Below are positions 1-8,325 of a stretch of DNA of 64,000 bases, piece by piece. Position 1 is the first letter of the stretch, and each line of letters starts with the position of its first letter. The notes beneath the pieces were generated by a model. It was not told the DNA's origin. It did no database searches and worked only from the letters and a program-made list of their open reading frames with translations. Source of the DNA: Proteus sp. FME41. Its GTDB lineage: Bacteria > Pseudomonadota > Gammaproteobacteria > Enterobacterales > Enterobacteriaceae. Where the stretch lies: positions 55,663-119,662 of the forward strand of contig NZ_JABUYL010000014.1 of the NCBI RefSeq assembly GCF_014897315.1. The letters are read 5' to 3'. The position numbers were made by a program, and so were the translations under genes.

Positions 1-1004
1 TAACTAATAATGGTTACTATCATCAATGTCTTGAAAATGCGCTTTGTGAATACCTAGATGTCCCTTACATCAGTTTATACTCGAATGGAACGTTAGCCTT
101 AATTGCAGCAATAAATGTTTTGAAACTAAAAGGTGAAATAATAACAACACCATATAGCTTTGTTGCAACAAGCCATTCTTTATTACATAGCAATATAACT
201 CCTATATTTGTAGATATAGAGCCTGATACCTACAATATAGATCCAGGTAAAATAGAAGCCGCAATCACAGATAAAACAAGTGCAATTTTACCCGTTCATG
301 TTTATGGTCGCCCATGTAATTATGAAGCAATACAAAAAATTGCAGATAAGTATAACATTCCTGTCATTTATGATGCAGCTCATGCCTTTGGTGTTAAAGA
401 GAATAACCGATCAATATTAAACAAAGGTGATCTATCTATTTTAAGTTTTCACGCAACTAAAACTTACTCTACCATTGAAGGGGGAGCCATTATTTGTCAC
501 ACCAAAGAAATGAAAGAAAAACTCGATAGATATAAAAACTTTGGTTACACAAATGAAACAGTAATTGATGAATTAGGCATTAATGCAAAACTCAATGAAG
601 TACAAGCTGCATTTGGTCTAGCCACATTAAATTATATCGATGAAGCAATAGATAAAAGAAAAAAAGTCTCTGAATTTTACCACTCGAACTTAAGTAATAT
701 ATCTGGCATTAATCTACCTAATATACCAGAAAGTCTAACATGGAATTATTCTTATTACCCTATAATAATAGATAAGAATAAATATGGGAAAACAAGAGAT
801 GAACTTTATCTTGAGTTAAAAGAAAATAATATTATAAGTCGCCGATATTTTTATCCATTAATCACTGATTTTAATATTTACAACCAATATAAAGTAGAAA
901 CACCAATAGCAAAAAAAATATCTGAAAGTGTTATTTGCCTACCAATTCATCACTTATTAAGTGATGACGATTTAAATAGAATCATAAATATTATTAAAAG
1001 CTAA
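1..1004 (+). CDS. vioA: DegT-family sugar aminotransferase, VioA-like (5'-truncated)
   Basis: PLP-dependent aminotransferase of the DegT/DnrJ/EryC1 family. Such enzymes transfer an amino group from glutamate to a nucleotide-activated keto-deoxysugar. The frame is open to the left edge (codons in phase from base 3) and already reads TNNGYYHQCLENAL, so the start lies outside the window. Bases 120-122 (TTG) are only an internal leucine. The substrate loop TTPYSFVATSHSLL, the PLP-contacting DAAHAFG and the Schiff-base lysine of SFHATKTYST (codon 459-461) are all present. Wording and the downstream VioB-like acyltransferase favour VioA, which makes dTDP-4-amino-4,6-dideoxyglucose (Qui4N). A related 3- or 4-aminotransferase is possible. 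The family is certain; the exact sugar is inferred. Confidence 0.75.
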   Translation, partial: TNNGYYHQCLENALCEYLDVPYISLYSNGTLALIAAINVLKLKGEIITTPYSFVATSHSLLHSNITPIFVDIEPDTYNIDPGKIEAAITDKTSAILPVHVYGRPCNYEAIQKIADKYNIPVIYDAAHAFGVKENNRSILNKGDLSILSFHATKTYSTIEGGAIICHTKEMKEKLDRYKNFGYTNETVIDELGINAKLNEVQAAFGLATLNYIDEAIDKRKKVSEFYHSNLSNISGINLPNIPESLTWNYSYYPIIIDKNKYGKTRDELYLELKENNIISRRYFYPLITDFNIYNQYKVETPIAKKISESVICLPIHHLLSDDDLNRIINIIKS

Positions 1005-1008
1005 AAAA

Positions 1009-2073
1009 ATGATAATAAACAAGTTAAAAACACCTCTCACTGAAAAAGAAATAGTCAATAAGTGGAACTCTGGAGAGGTTATCGTTAGTGTAATATGTTG
1101 TACATATAATCAAGAAAAATATATAGAAGATACTATACTTGGCGTACTTTGCCAAAACACAAGTTTTAGATATGAATTTATTATACATGATGATTGCTCT
1201 ACAGATTCAACATCAAAGATAATAAAAAAATATGTAGATAACTACCCTAATATAATTAAACACATCATTCCACCTAAAAATATTTACTCACAAGGAATAC
1301 AACCTGGAATTAATGCATTCTCATTTACAAAAGGGAAATATATTGCTCTATGTGAAGGTGATGATTTTTGGATAGATGAAAATAAAATAACAAAACAAGT
1401 TACAATTTTAGAAAAAGAAAAAAGCATTAATTTATGTTTTAGTTCAGCTTATACACTACAACAAAATGGGAAAATAGACATTATTGCAAATTATTATGAT
1501 CAAATTTTTATCTCATCTCCTTCCACTGTTATTCGTCAAGGTGGGGCATATATGCCCACTGCTTCTATTATATTTAGAAGAGAAATTTTTACATTATTTA
1601 AAGATAATTTTTCAAAAGCCTCCATTGGTGACTATTACTGCCAAATACTTGGTAGTATGGGAAAGGGAGCTATATATATACCAGATATTACATGCGTCTA
1701 TCGTATCAGCTCCGTAGGCTCTTGGTCTGAAGGAAGAAAAAACATTAATAAAGAATTTTTAATTTCAGAAATAAGTGAATACGAAAAATATCTATATAAA
1801 TTAATTAAATTAGGTGCAGATAAAAAAGATATAAATTTCGCATTAGCTGATCTCATAAGAATGAATGCCAATGAACTATTTATTAGAAAAGAATGGGATA
1901 GTAGCAAGCGGTTAATTATAAAATCTTGGAATACTTATAATAACATAAACAGAAATCAAAAAAAAATATATTTTTATAGACGATTTTTGCCTATTCTATT
2001 TTTACGCGAGAAAATAAAAAGGTCATTAAAGAAAATAAAAACTCAAATAAACATCAGGAAAAAATCACGATGA
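1009..2073 (+). CDS. Family 2 glycosyltransferase (O-antigen)
   Basis: GT-A fold inverting glycosyltransferase, 354 residues, starting 4 bases after the aminotransferase stop. The N-terminal half carries the GT2 hallmarks: VSVICCTYNQEKYI, then HDDCSTDST, then CEGDDFW, whose acidic residues bind the metal and nucleotide-sugar. A basic C-terminus (KRSLKKIKTQ) suggests association with the inner membrane face. It probably adds one sugar to the undecaprenyl-linked O-unit. Donor and acceptor cannot be read from the sequence. The gene is A+T-rich and its stop overlaps the next start by 4 bases (ATGA), so the genes are translationally coupled. Confidence 0.8.
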   Translation: MIINKLKTPLTEKEIVNKWNSGEVIVSVICCTYNQEKYIEDTILGVLCQNTSFRYEFIIHDDCSTDSTSKIIKKYVDNYPNIIKHIIPPKNIYSQGIQPGINAFSFTKGKYIALCEGDDFWIDENKITKQVTILEKEKSINLCFSSAYTLQQNGKIDIIANYYDQIFISSPSTVIRQGGAYMPTASIIFRREIFTLFKDNFSKASIGDYYCQILGSMGKGAIYIPDITCVYRISSVGSWSEGRKNINKEFLISEISEYEKYLYKLIKLGADKKDINFALADLIRMNANELFIRKEWDSSKRLIIKSWNTYNNINRNQKKIYFYRRFLPILFLREKIKRSLKKIKTQINIRKKSR

Positions 2074-2762
2074 AATTAGCAGTTATGCAACCATATCTTT
2101 TCCCATATATAGGGTACTATCAGTTAGCTTATTGTAATGATATATTTGTATTCTATGATGATGTTAACTATATAAAGAATGGTTATATAAACAGAAACAG
2201 CATATTAACTAAAAATGGAATTCAATTATTCACACTTCCAGTAATAAAAGCATCTAGTTTTAAAAAAATAAATGAACTTTACTTTCAAGAAAACATAAAA
2301 AAAATATTAACATCTATATATCAAAATTATTCTAAAGCCCCCTATTTTTCTTTTGTTTATCCTATAATTGAAAAAATATTAACCACTAATGATAGAAATG
2401 TTGCCAACATCACATCATTATCAGTTATTAAGGTATTTGAATACCTTTCATTAAATTTCAATTATAAATTTTCATCAACCATAGATTATGAACGAACCAA
2501 TAGTGCTCAAGAAAAAATATATAATTTATGCAAGATACATAATGCGAAAAAATATATAAATTCAATTGGGGGAATGAAGCTTTACAATAAAGAAGAATTT
2601 AAAAAAAGAAATATAGAATTAGGATTTATTGAATCATCAATCACAAGTTATTCACAAATAACTTCATCTACCTTTATAGGTAATTTGTCAATGATTGATA
2701 TTCTAATGAACTGCAGTAAAGATGAAATAATTAATCAACTCAATAATTTTAAAATTATATAG
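2070..2762 (+). CDS. WbqC-like family protein
   Basis: A 230-residue protein beginning MKLAVMQPYLFPYIGYYQL, the signature of the WbqC-like family found in O-antigen and capsule loci. The continuation (DIFVFYDDVNYIKNGYINRN) also fits the family. Its biochemical role is not settled; it often sits beside amino-deoxysugar genes and may take part in nucleotide-sugar modification or transfer. The start overlaps the preceding stop by 4 bases and an AGGAAA ribosome site lies just upstream. The next gene follows after 7 bases. Family assignment is firm, function is not. Confidence 0.7.
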   Translation: MKLAVMQPYLFPYIGYYQLAYCNDIFVFYDDVNYIKNGYINRNSILTKNGIQLFTLPVIKASSFKKINELYFQENIKKILTSIYQNYSKAPYFSFVYPIIEKILTTNDRNVANITSLSVIKVFEYLSLNFNYKFSSTIDYERTNSAQEKIYNLCKIHNAKKYINSIGGMKLYNKEEFKKRNIELGFIESSITSYSQITSSTFIGNLSMIDILMNCSKDEIINQLNNFKII

Positions 2763-2769
2763 GCTAAAC

Positions 2770-3345
2770 ATGTCATTCTATACTCAAGAGCAATTATTAA
2801 AGATTGGTTTCAAAAGTATTGGAGAAAATTGTAAAATAAGCACAAAAATATCCATATATAGACCAGAAGAAATTGAAATTGGAAATGACTGCCGTATCGA
2901 TGATTTCGTTATTTTATCTGGAAAAATTCATTTAAAAAAAAACATTCATATTGCCGCATTTTGTAATCTAAGTGCAGGCGAATGCGGTATTTTATTTGAA
3001 GACTTTTCTGGATTAGCATATGGTTGTCATGTATTTACTGGAACCGATGACTATAGTGGTAGAACAATGACAAATCCAACCGTACCGTTGAAATATAAAG
3101 GGCTAAAAGAAAAAAATATTATAATTGGGAAGCATGCAATTATAGGAACAAACTCAATCATTATGCCTGGTGTTAATATTGCAGAAGGTACAGCGGTTGG
3201 AGCTCTGTCTATGGTTACAAAAAGTACAAAACCATGGGGAATATATTTTGGGAATCCAGCAAAAAGAATCAAAGAAAGAAAAAAAGACTTATTAAATTTA
3301 GAAAAAGAGTACTTGGAAAGTAAAAAAAATCATAATAAAGGATAA
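2770..3345 (+). CDS. vioB: Hexapeptide-repeat acyltransferase, VioB-like
   Basis: Left-handed beta-helix acyltransferase, 191 residues. It begins MSFYTQEQLLKIGFKSIG and contains repeated hexads such as IGNDCRIDDFVILSG and IGKHAIIGTNSIIMPGVNI. The C-terminal GNPAKRIKERKKDLL is typical of sugar O/N-acyltransferases. Together with the aminotransferase at the left edge it suggests N-acylation of a 4-amino-4,6-dideoxyhexose, the reaction of VioB on dTDP-Qui4N. It is the last gene of the first transcription unit; non-coding A+T-rich DNA follows. A plain O-antigen O-acetyltransferase is the main alternative. Confidence 0.65.
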   Translation: MSFYTQEQLLKIGFKSIGENCKISTKISIYRPEEIEIGNDCRIDDFVILSGKIHLKKNIHIAAFCNLSAGECGILFEDFSGLAYGCHVFTGTDDYSGRTMTNPTVPLKYKGLKEKNIIIGKHAIIGTNSIIMPGVNIAEGTAVGALSMVTKSTKPWGIYFGNPAKRIKERKKDLLNLEKEYLESKKNHNKG

Positions 3346-3719
3346 TTTTTTGATAAAAATACTAAATAATTCATTTTACTAATATAAAAATAATTTTTAT
3401 CTGATCAATTCTGATGCTATTAACTCATACAAATCCTAGCTAGCATCCATTTTGTATCAATATTATTAGCTAAAAAACTATCTATTATTAATCAGCTACT
3501 TCTATTGATACAATCCCTACGCTTTGATTTTTCTGCTTAGTATTTTATGTTTATCCAATAACTAGATAAAATTATAATAGATCTATATCACAGCAAGCAA
3601 ATACTATCATAAACCATATTAGTATAATAACCTACTGAGATTTAACAATAAATTCAAGAATAGTAAGTAAGACATCGATGTTTTAAATTAAGTAATTAAA
3701 CTGTTATATCAAAATATCC

Positions 3720-3745
3720 TGCCATCTATTGAAGAATAGGTGGCA
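3720..3745 (+). terminator. Probable terminator of the first O-antigen unit
   Basis: Stem of 11 pairs with one G-T wobble, TGCCATCTATT against AATAGGTGGCA, closed by a GAAG tetraloop and followed by a T-rich run (TATTCTTTCTG). It lies 375 bases downstream of the acyltransferase gene, so it could also act on a transcript that reads through. The T-tract is imperfect. Confidence 0.5.
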
Positions 3746-3974
3746 TATTCTTTCTGTTAGCATCTAACGATGTAATTCAGAATGATCTGGCTGAATCAGC
3801 CGTTATTCCGATATTTATATATCTACGATCAATGCTAAAATACTCAGCTATCACTTGACCGTCTGGTTTGAAGAGTCTACTCTCAGTGCGGTTTTTAGCA
3901 TATTGATAAAGTATGCTTATACAACAAAACTCTTATATTACAATAAGATGAGAGTTTTTCGAGATAAATTTTGG

Positions 3975-4010
3975 TGCTCTGGGGGCCGTAAACCCAGTGC
4001 GGTAGCTATG
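3975..4010 (+). promoter_or_regulatory. JUMPstart / ops element (RfaH loading site)
   Basis: The sequence TGCTCTGG, then CCGTAAACCCAG, then TGCGGTAGCTATG reproduces the layout of the 39-base JUMPstart found before O-antigen, capsule and core operons. The ops core, consensus GGCGGTAGCGTG, is represented by TGCGGTAGCTATG. An internal stem CTGGG/CCCAG (3979-3997) is visible. It lies 22 bases before the tagD-like start, in the leader, as expected for an element read by paused RNA polymerase and RfaH. RfaH dependence is inferred from the motif. Confidence 0.8.
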
Positions 4011-4031
4011 ACTAATAAAGAGAATTTAAAA

Positions 4032-4424
4032 ATGAAACGTATTATTACGTTTGGTACATTTGATGTATTTCATGTAGGTCATGTAAATATCTTAGAAAGA
4101 GCTGCTGCATTAGGCGACTATTTAATTGTTGGAATTTCCTCAGATCAATTAAATTTTAGTAAGAAACAAAGATATCCTATTTATAGTCAGCATGATAGAA
4201 CTAAAATAATATCATCACTAAAGTATGTAAATGAAGTCTTTTTAGAAGAATCACTAGAATTAAAGCTTGAATACATTAAAAAATATAAAGCAGATATTCT
4301 AGTTATGGGTGATGACTGGGAAGGAAGATTTGACTGGGTTAAATCAGACTGTGAAGTTATTTATCTCCCTAGAACCCCATCAATATCCACAACTGAAATT
4401 ATTGAAGTTGTTAAACAACAGTAA
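4032..4424 (+). CDS. tagD: Glycerol-3-phosphate cytidylyltransferase (TagD/Gct family)
   Basis: Makes CDP-glycerol from CTP and sn-glycerol-3-phosphate in the cytoplasm. The 130-residue protein carries the nucleotidyltransferase motifs HVGH (residues 14-17) and RTPSISTT (114-121), plus GDDWEG near residue 93, and matches TagD along its whole length. I chose ATG 4032, not the longer open frame from 3855: homology begins here, the JUMPstart lies inside the longer reading, and an AAAGAG ribosome site precedes it. First gene of the second O-antigen unit, feeding the phosphotransferase that follows. It predicts glycerol phosphate in the O-antigen, a substituent known in Proteus. Confidence 0.9.
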   Translation: MKRIITFGTFDVFHVGHVNILERAAALGDYLIVGISSDQLNFSKKQRYPIYSQHDRTKIISSLKYVNEVFLEESLELKLEYIKKYKADILVMGDDWEGRFDWVKSDCEVIYLPRTPSISTTEIIEVVKQQ

Positions 4425-4440
4425 TAAAGAACAATTATTA

Positions 4441-5526
4441 ATGAATAAGAAATTCCTAATATCACTATTGATTTTTCCTATATGTTTATTGATAAAGGTC
4501 TTCATCAAAAAAAATAAATATTATTTTTTCTCACCACTAGGACTAAAAGGAAATATTAGATATCTATATGATTTTTACTTATTAAAAAAAGAAGACTGCC
4601 AATCAATTAGTACAAATTATATCAATAATTTAAATAATCTAGAATATATTAATTTATGTTTTTCATTGAGTTCTTCTAAAGCTATTTTTTTAAGCCATGG
4701 AATTGGTGGTTTACCGATTTCCTGTACATTAACTACTAGGGTTCAACTTTGGCACGGATATCCTCTAAAAAAAATCCTTCTTAAAAGTCAATTTGATACC
4801 CAAAAATATCAATCAAACCTACTAAATACCACGTATTTATTGCTATATAAATTAAGAATCAAGCTTAGCTATTCATACTTAATTACATCAAATTCAATAT
4901 TAGGGAATGAATTAGTCGAGAGCTTTAATTATAAAACTAATAAAATTCTTTTTTATGGGAGTCCTTCTCAGGAAAAAGCTGAACAAACAAAAATAAAAAA
5001 TAACAATGGTAGTTATAAAATATTGTATCTTCCTACATGGAGAGATGGTAGCGATGATATTATAAAAATTGTAAATTCACTTATCCAGTCATTAGATTAT
5101 CACTTCATGCATAAAAATGAATTTAAACTTGATATTAAACTACATCCATATGATATGATTAAAATAAAAGAAATAGATAAAAATGAATATATAAATTTTA
5201 TTTCTCATGATGTAGAAGATATGATCGAATTTTATAGTGACTATGATTGTCTGATAACAGATTATTCTAGCGCTTGCTTTGAATACGCCCCTATAGGTGG
5301 AAAAGTGATATTTTTCACTCCTGATTTAGAAAAGTACACTAATCAGAGAGGATTCACTATAGATTACAATGAATTAACTCAAGGTAAAAACACTAATAAC
5401 ATAAATGAATTAAAAGTTGCTATAATGCGAGCAAAGAATAATAACGAATATTCATTAGATTATAAAAAATATGTTGGTGTGAGTGATAACTGTATGGAAT
5501 TAATTTATGTTAAATTCAATAGATGA
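4441..5526 (+). CDS. CDP-glycerol glycerophosphotransferase family (TagB/TagF-like)
   Basis: Transfers glycerol phosphate from CDP-glycerol to a sugar or lipid acceptor. The 361-residue protein shows the family motifs QLWHGYPLK, LPTWRDG and LITDYSSACFEYA. The N-terminus (LISLLIFPICLLIKVFIKK) is a membrane segment or re-entrant anchor. Start taken at ATG 4441: the longer frame from 4309 lies inside the cytidylyltransferase gene. It is shorter than the long Gram-positive teichoic-acid polymerases, so addition of a single glycerol phosphate to the O-unit is more likely than polymerisation. It overlaps the next gene by 20 bases. Confidence 0.85.
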   Translation: MNKKFLISLLIFPICLLIKVFIKKNKYYFFSPLGLKGNIRYLYDFYLLKKEDCQSISTNYINNLNNLEYINLCFSLSSSKAIFLSHGIGGLPISCTLTTRVQLWHGYPLKKILLKSQFDTQKYQSNLLNTTYLLLYKLRIKLSYSYLITSNSILGNELVESFNYKTNKILFYGSPSQEKAEQTKIKNNNGSYKILYLPTWRDGSDDIIKIVNSLIQSLDYHFMHKNEFKLDIKLHPYDMIKIKEIDKNEYINFISHDVEDMIEFYSDYDCLITDYSSACFEYAPIGGKVIFFTPDLEKYTNQRGFTIDYNELTQGKNTNNINELKVAIMRAKNNNEYSLDYKKYVGVSDNCMELIYVKFNR

Positions 5527-6304
5527 TATTGCTGTTAGCGTTATAATGCCTGTTTTTAATGGCGAAAATTTCATGCTAGAATCTATTAACTCAGTTTTAG
5601 ATCAAACCTTTAAAAATTGGGAATTACTTATTGTTGATGATCATTCAACTGATAATAGCTATGCAATAGCAACGGAATATTCAAATAAATTTAGCAATAT
5701 TAAAGTATTTAAAACGCAAGAAAAGCAAAGTGGTGCATCAAAAGCTCGAAACATTGGTATCTTAAATTCAACTAAAAGATTTATAGCATTTTTAGATTGT
5801 GACGATTATTGGACTAACGATAAACTAGAAAAACAGTTATATCTTCTTATAAAAGAAAATGCTCATTTTTGTTATGGGTCATATAATATATTTGATAGTA
5901 GAGATAATAAAAAATTAGGTACATTTATTCCTAATAATAGGATAAATTATTATACCTTACTAAAAGGATGTGATATTGGTTGTCTAACCGTAATATATGA
6001 TACCAAATTTTTAGGTAAATGCTATTTTCCAAATACTGTTAAAGAAGATTATGCTTTATGGCTACAGATAGCAAAAAAAAATAATATTCATTTCATTCTA
6101 TGCAAAGACATTATCGCTTATTATAGAATATCACAAAACTCACTATCTTCAAATAAATGGAAAGAAATCACTAGACAATATAAAATTTACAAAGATGTAG
6201 AGAAGCTCAATATATTTCAATCCTCCTTTTATATGATATCATATGTTTTTTATGGAGTGAAAAAACACTATTTAAATTATAGAGGAAAAAAACTTGAGTT
6301 GTAG
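5507..6304 (+). CDS. Family 2 glycosyltransferase (O-antigen)
   Basis: GT-A fold glycosyltransferase of 265 residues. Motifs in order: VSVIMPVFNGENFM, VDDHSTDNSYAIA, SGASKARNIGI and LDCDDYW (the DxD-type metal site). ED-type catalytic candidates lie around KEDYALWLQIA. The start overlaps the end of the glycerophosphotransferase gene, and the end overlaps the wzy start, consistent with a compact co-translated operon. Sugar specificity is unknown. Confidence 0.85.
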   Translation: MLNSIDDIAVSVIMPVFNGENFMLESINSVLDQTFKNWELLIVDDHSTDNSYAIATEYSNKFSNIKVFKTQEKQSGASKARNIGILNSTKRFIAFLDCDDYWTNDKLEKQLYLLIKENAHFCYGSYNIFDSRDNKKLGTFIPNNRINYYTLLKGCDIGCLTVIYDTKFLGKCYFPNTVKEDYALWLQIAKKNNIHFILCKDIIAYYRISQNSLSSNKWKEITRQYKIYKDVEKLNIFQSSFYMISYVFYGVKKHYLNYRGKKLEL

Positions 6305-7592
6305 TCACTCTTTATTAGAAAAAGATTTATTTAAAATAACTTTATTTTTTTCCATATTTTGCTCATTTAATTTCATTCCATTTATTTCAGCTGAAATACA
6401 GCCAATAATTGGTATATTTATAATCTTACTTAGTATATTTAATTTTATTTTCTTCCAAAAAATAAGTAAAAGTGGATTAGTAGTTCTTTTTTTCTTTATT
6501 ATTTTACTACCATCTCTTATTTATGGAATAAAAAATGGATTATCTAATGCCGCTACATATTTTATGTATATGATCGGACCTGCTATCTTTTGTTATTTCT
6601 ATAAGAATTTTGACTTATTAAGCACAAAACAAATAAAGTTTTATATTTATATTTTCATATATTTTTCAATTATTCAAACATTATCCCCTGAGTTCATAAA
6701 TAATTTAATTAATCCTTATTTTGAATTATTAATAAAACGAGCTAGATTTGGAACTTATGGAGATATGCGTGGGGTTGGAATATTATATTCAGAACCAGCA
6801 CATGCTGCAAAGTATATCTTTTTAATTTGTGTCTTTATTATATCCTATAGGCTTACACCTCATATATATACTAAAAATAGTAATTTCAAAACCAATTTTC
6901 TCATTGTACTTATCTTTATTTGTATTATTTTAAATAAAAGTGCATCTTTATACTTTATGTTTTTATTACTATTAGTTATATTTTTATTCTTTTATTTCTT
7001 TAGAATAAGCTCATCTAAAATAATAATTTCTTCTTTAATTTTAATTATATTACCCCTCTACATATGGTTAAGTTATACTTTTAATATTGGAGTTATTCTT
7101 CCTACAAGAATTTCTAGTTTAATTGACTCATTTTGGATGGTTAAAGACAGATTCACTTTAAATGATATCCAATACTTTGGGAGTATAAGGCTTATATCTG
7201 TCATTTCAGGATATGTAGGTGGTATTATTGAACCAATGGGTGTTGGTATTGGTAATGGTGGAAAAGAAATATTTCTAATTATGAATCAAGTTGGTTTTGA
7301 TACTAACTCAATTACATTTTTAACAACTCAAAATGTAGAATTTTTAAAACCAAACTCATATGGAGCTCAAATTGCATTAGAAAGCGGATTATTAGGATTA
7401 ATTCTAATTATTATTTTATCTACATACTGTCTTTGTCAAATTAAAGTAAATTCAAATACTAACTGTTTTTATAGTTCAGTTTTAGTTATTTCTATATTTC
7501 AAATTCTATTTTTCAGTACAACAACAGTTACTGCACCTTGGTTAATGCTTGCTCTTTCACTATATGCTTTAAAACGGTTGAATTTTAGATGA
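6294..7592 (+). CDS. wzy: O-antigen polymerase Wzy (candidate)
   Basis: Hydrophobic protein of 432 residues with roughly ten to twelve membrane segments and a large extracytoplasmic loop (about residues 240-350, around RISSLIDSFWMVKDRF and GVGIGNGGKEIF). This is the usual Wzy pattern: low sequence conservation, high hydrophobicity and an A+T-rich gene inside the O-antigen unit. The start is TTG 6294 with AGAGGA 8 bases upstream; the gene overlaps the previous stop by 11 bases and the next start by 4. Wzy joins O-units on undecaprenyl diphosphate in the periplasm. The call rests on topology and context. Confidence 0.75.
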   Translation: MSCSHSLLEKDLFKITLFFSIFCSFNFIPFISAEIQPIIGIFIILLSIFNFIFFQKISKSGLVVLFFFIILLPSLIYGIKNGLSNAATYFMYMIGPAIFCYFYKNFDLLSTKQIKFYIYIFIYFSIIQTLSPEFINNLINPYFELLIKRARFGTYGDMRGVGILYSEPAHAAKYIFLICVFIISYRLTPHIYTKNSNFKTNFLIVLIFICIILNKSASLYFMFLLLLVIFLFFYFFRISSSKIIISSLILIILPLYIWLSYTFNIGVILPTRISSLIDSFWMVKDRFTLNDIQYFGSIRLISVISGYVGGIIEPMGVGIGNGGKEIFLIMNQVGFDTNSITFLTTQNVEFLKPNSYGAQIALESGLLGLILIIILSTYCLCQIKVNSNTNCFYSSVLVISIFQILFFSTTTVTAPWLMLALSLYALKRLNFR

Positions 7593-8323
7593 ATATTTTT
7601 TACGATTATTGGTGCTTATTTGTGATTCCATTTCTTTATGGAATGATGCTATTTATAGAGTTTATATCACAGTATAGTCGTGTTGCTGGATATTTTATTG
7701 ATAAAAATGCAATTGCATATTCACTACAAAACACAACATTCACTTTAACCCGTTTTTTCTCTGTATTATTAATGCCTCTCATTGGTTTCATGGTTGATAA
7801 AAATTACCAGCCTAGTACTTTTTTATTATGTGTTATAATATCTTTCTATTTTGTATTCATTCTTGGTTCCTTAGTGTTTTTCTTAAGAAGAAAAATATGC
7901 TACTTCTATATCGGCTTTATTGAAAAATACATTTCTGGTTATGGTTTAATTAAATCATTTTTTAAATCCTTTCACTTAAATAAAAGCTATGACATCTCAG
8001 AATTAAATCATTATAAAATAGATATAAAGTATTTCTTTATTTCTGTTTTTATTTATGCTATTCACGCATTAGGTGTTTTTGTAACATTTTATTTTGCTTT
8101 AATATCTCCAGATAATAAAATAATGATTACTCAGACATCTGGTATAATCAACGCTTTTGCAACTTTACTTTTAACATTTAAAATTGATCCTGCTTTATCC
8201 GTTGCAATAGAGAAAAGAACTAATTTTATATCTTCTTTTATGTCTATATTTTATGCTCGTTTATTTGTTTTCTTTTTTATAGCGCCATTCATATTCTTTA
8301 TTATTTATAAGGTGTTCCAATAA
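7589..8323 (+). CDS. Amj-like (DUF2837) polytopic membrane protein, candidate O-unit flippase
   Basis: A 244-residue protein with about six membrane segments. Near the N-terminus it reads ISQYSRVAGYFIDKNAIAYS, then LTRFFSVLLMPLIGFMVDK. This resembles the YSxRxAG...R...PL.G..VD pattern of Amj, the alternate lipid II flippase of Bacillus. It lacks the 12-14 segments of Wzx (MOP superfamily). It sits directly after wzy with a 4-base overlap, the slot in which a flippase is usual, and no MOP-type Wzx is encoded in the window. A role in O-unit flipping is inferred; a Wzx further left cannot be excluded. Confidence 0.5.
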   Translation: MNIFYDYWCLFVIPFLYGMMLFIEFISQYSRVAGYFIDKNAIAYSLQNTTFTLTRFFSVLLMPLIGFMVDKNYQPSTFLLCVIISFYFVFILGSLVFFLRRKICYFYIGFIEKYISGYGLIKSFFKSFHLNKSYDISELNHYKIDIKYFFISVFIYAIHALGVFVTFYFALISPDNKIMITQTSGIINAFATLLLTFKIDPALSVAIEKRTNFISSFMSIFYARLFVFFFIAPFIFFIIYKVFQ

Positions 8324-8325
8324 AA

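Larger units (their letters stand above)
3346..4031. other. Inter-operon region inside the O-antigen locus
   Basis: About 690 bases without a convincing gene; the open frame that crosses its right part has no ribosome site before base 4032. It is very A+T-rich and holds a terminator-like hairpin at 3720-3745, then an untranslated leader with a JUMPstart/ops element at 3975-4010. The octamer CAGTGCGG occurs both at 3884-3891 and inside the JUMPstart (3995-4002), so the first may be a degenerate partial copy. The region reads as the junction of two independently assembled gene blocks. Confidence 0.7.

Noticed and set aside
3855..4031. N-terminal extension of the cytidylyltransferase frame
   Set aside because: It runs through the JUMPstart element, has no family match, and TagD homology with a ribosome site starts at 4032.
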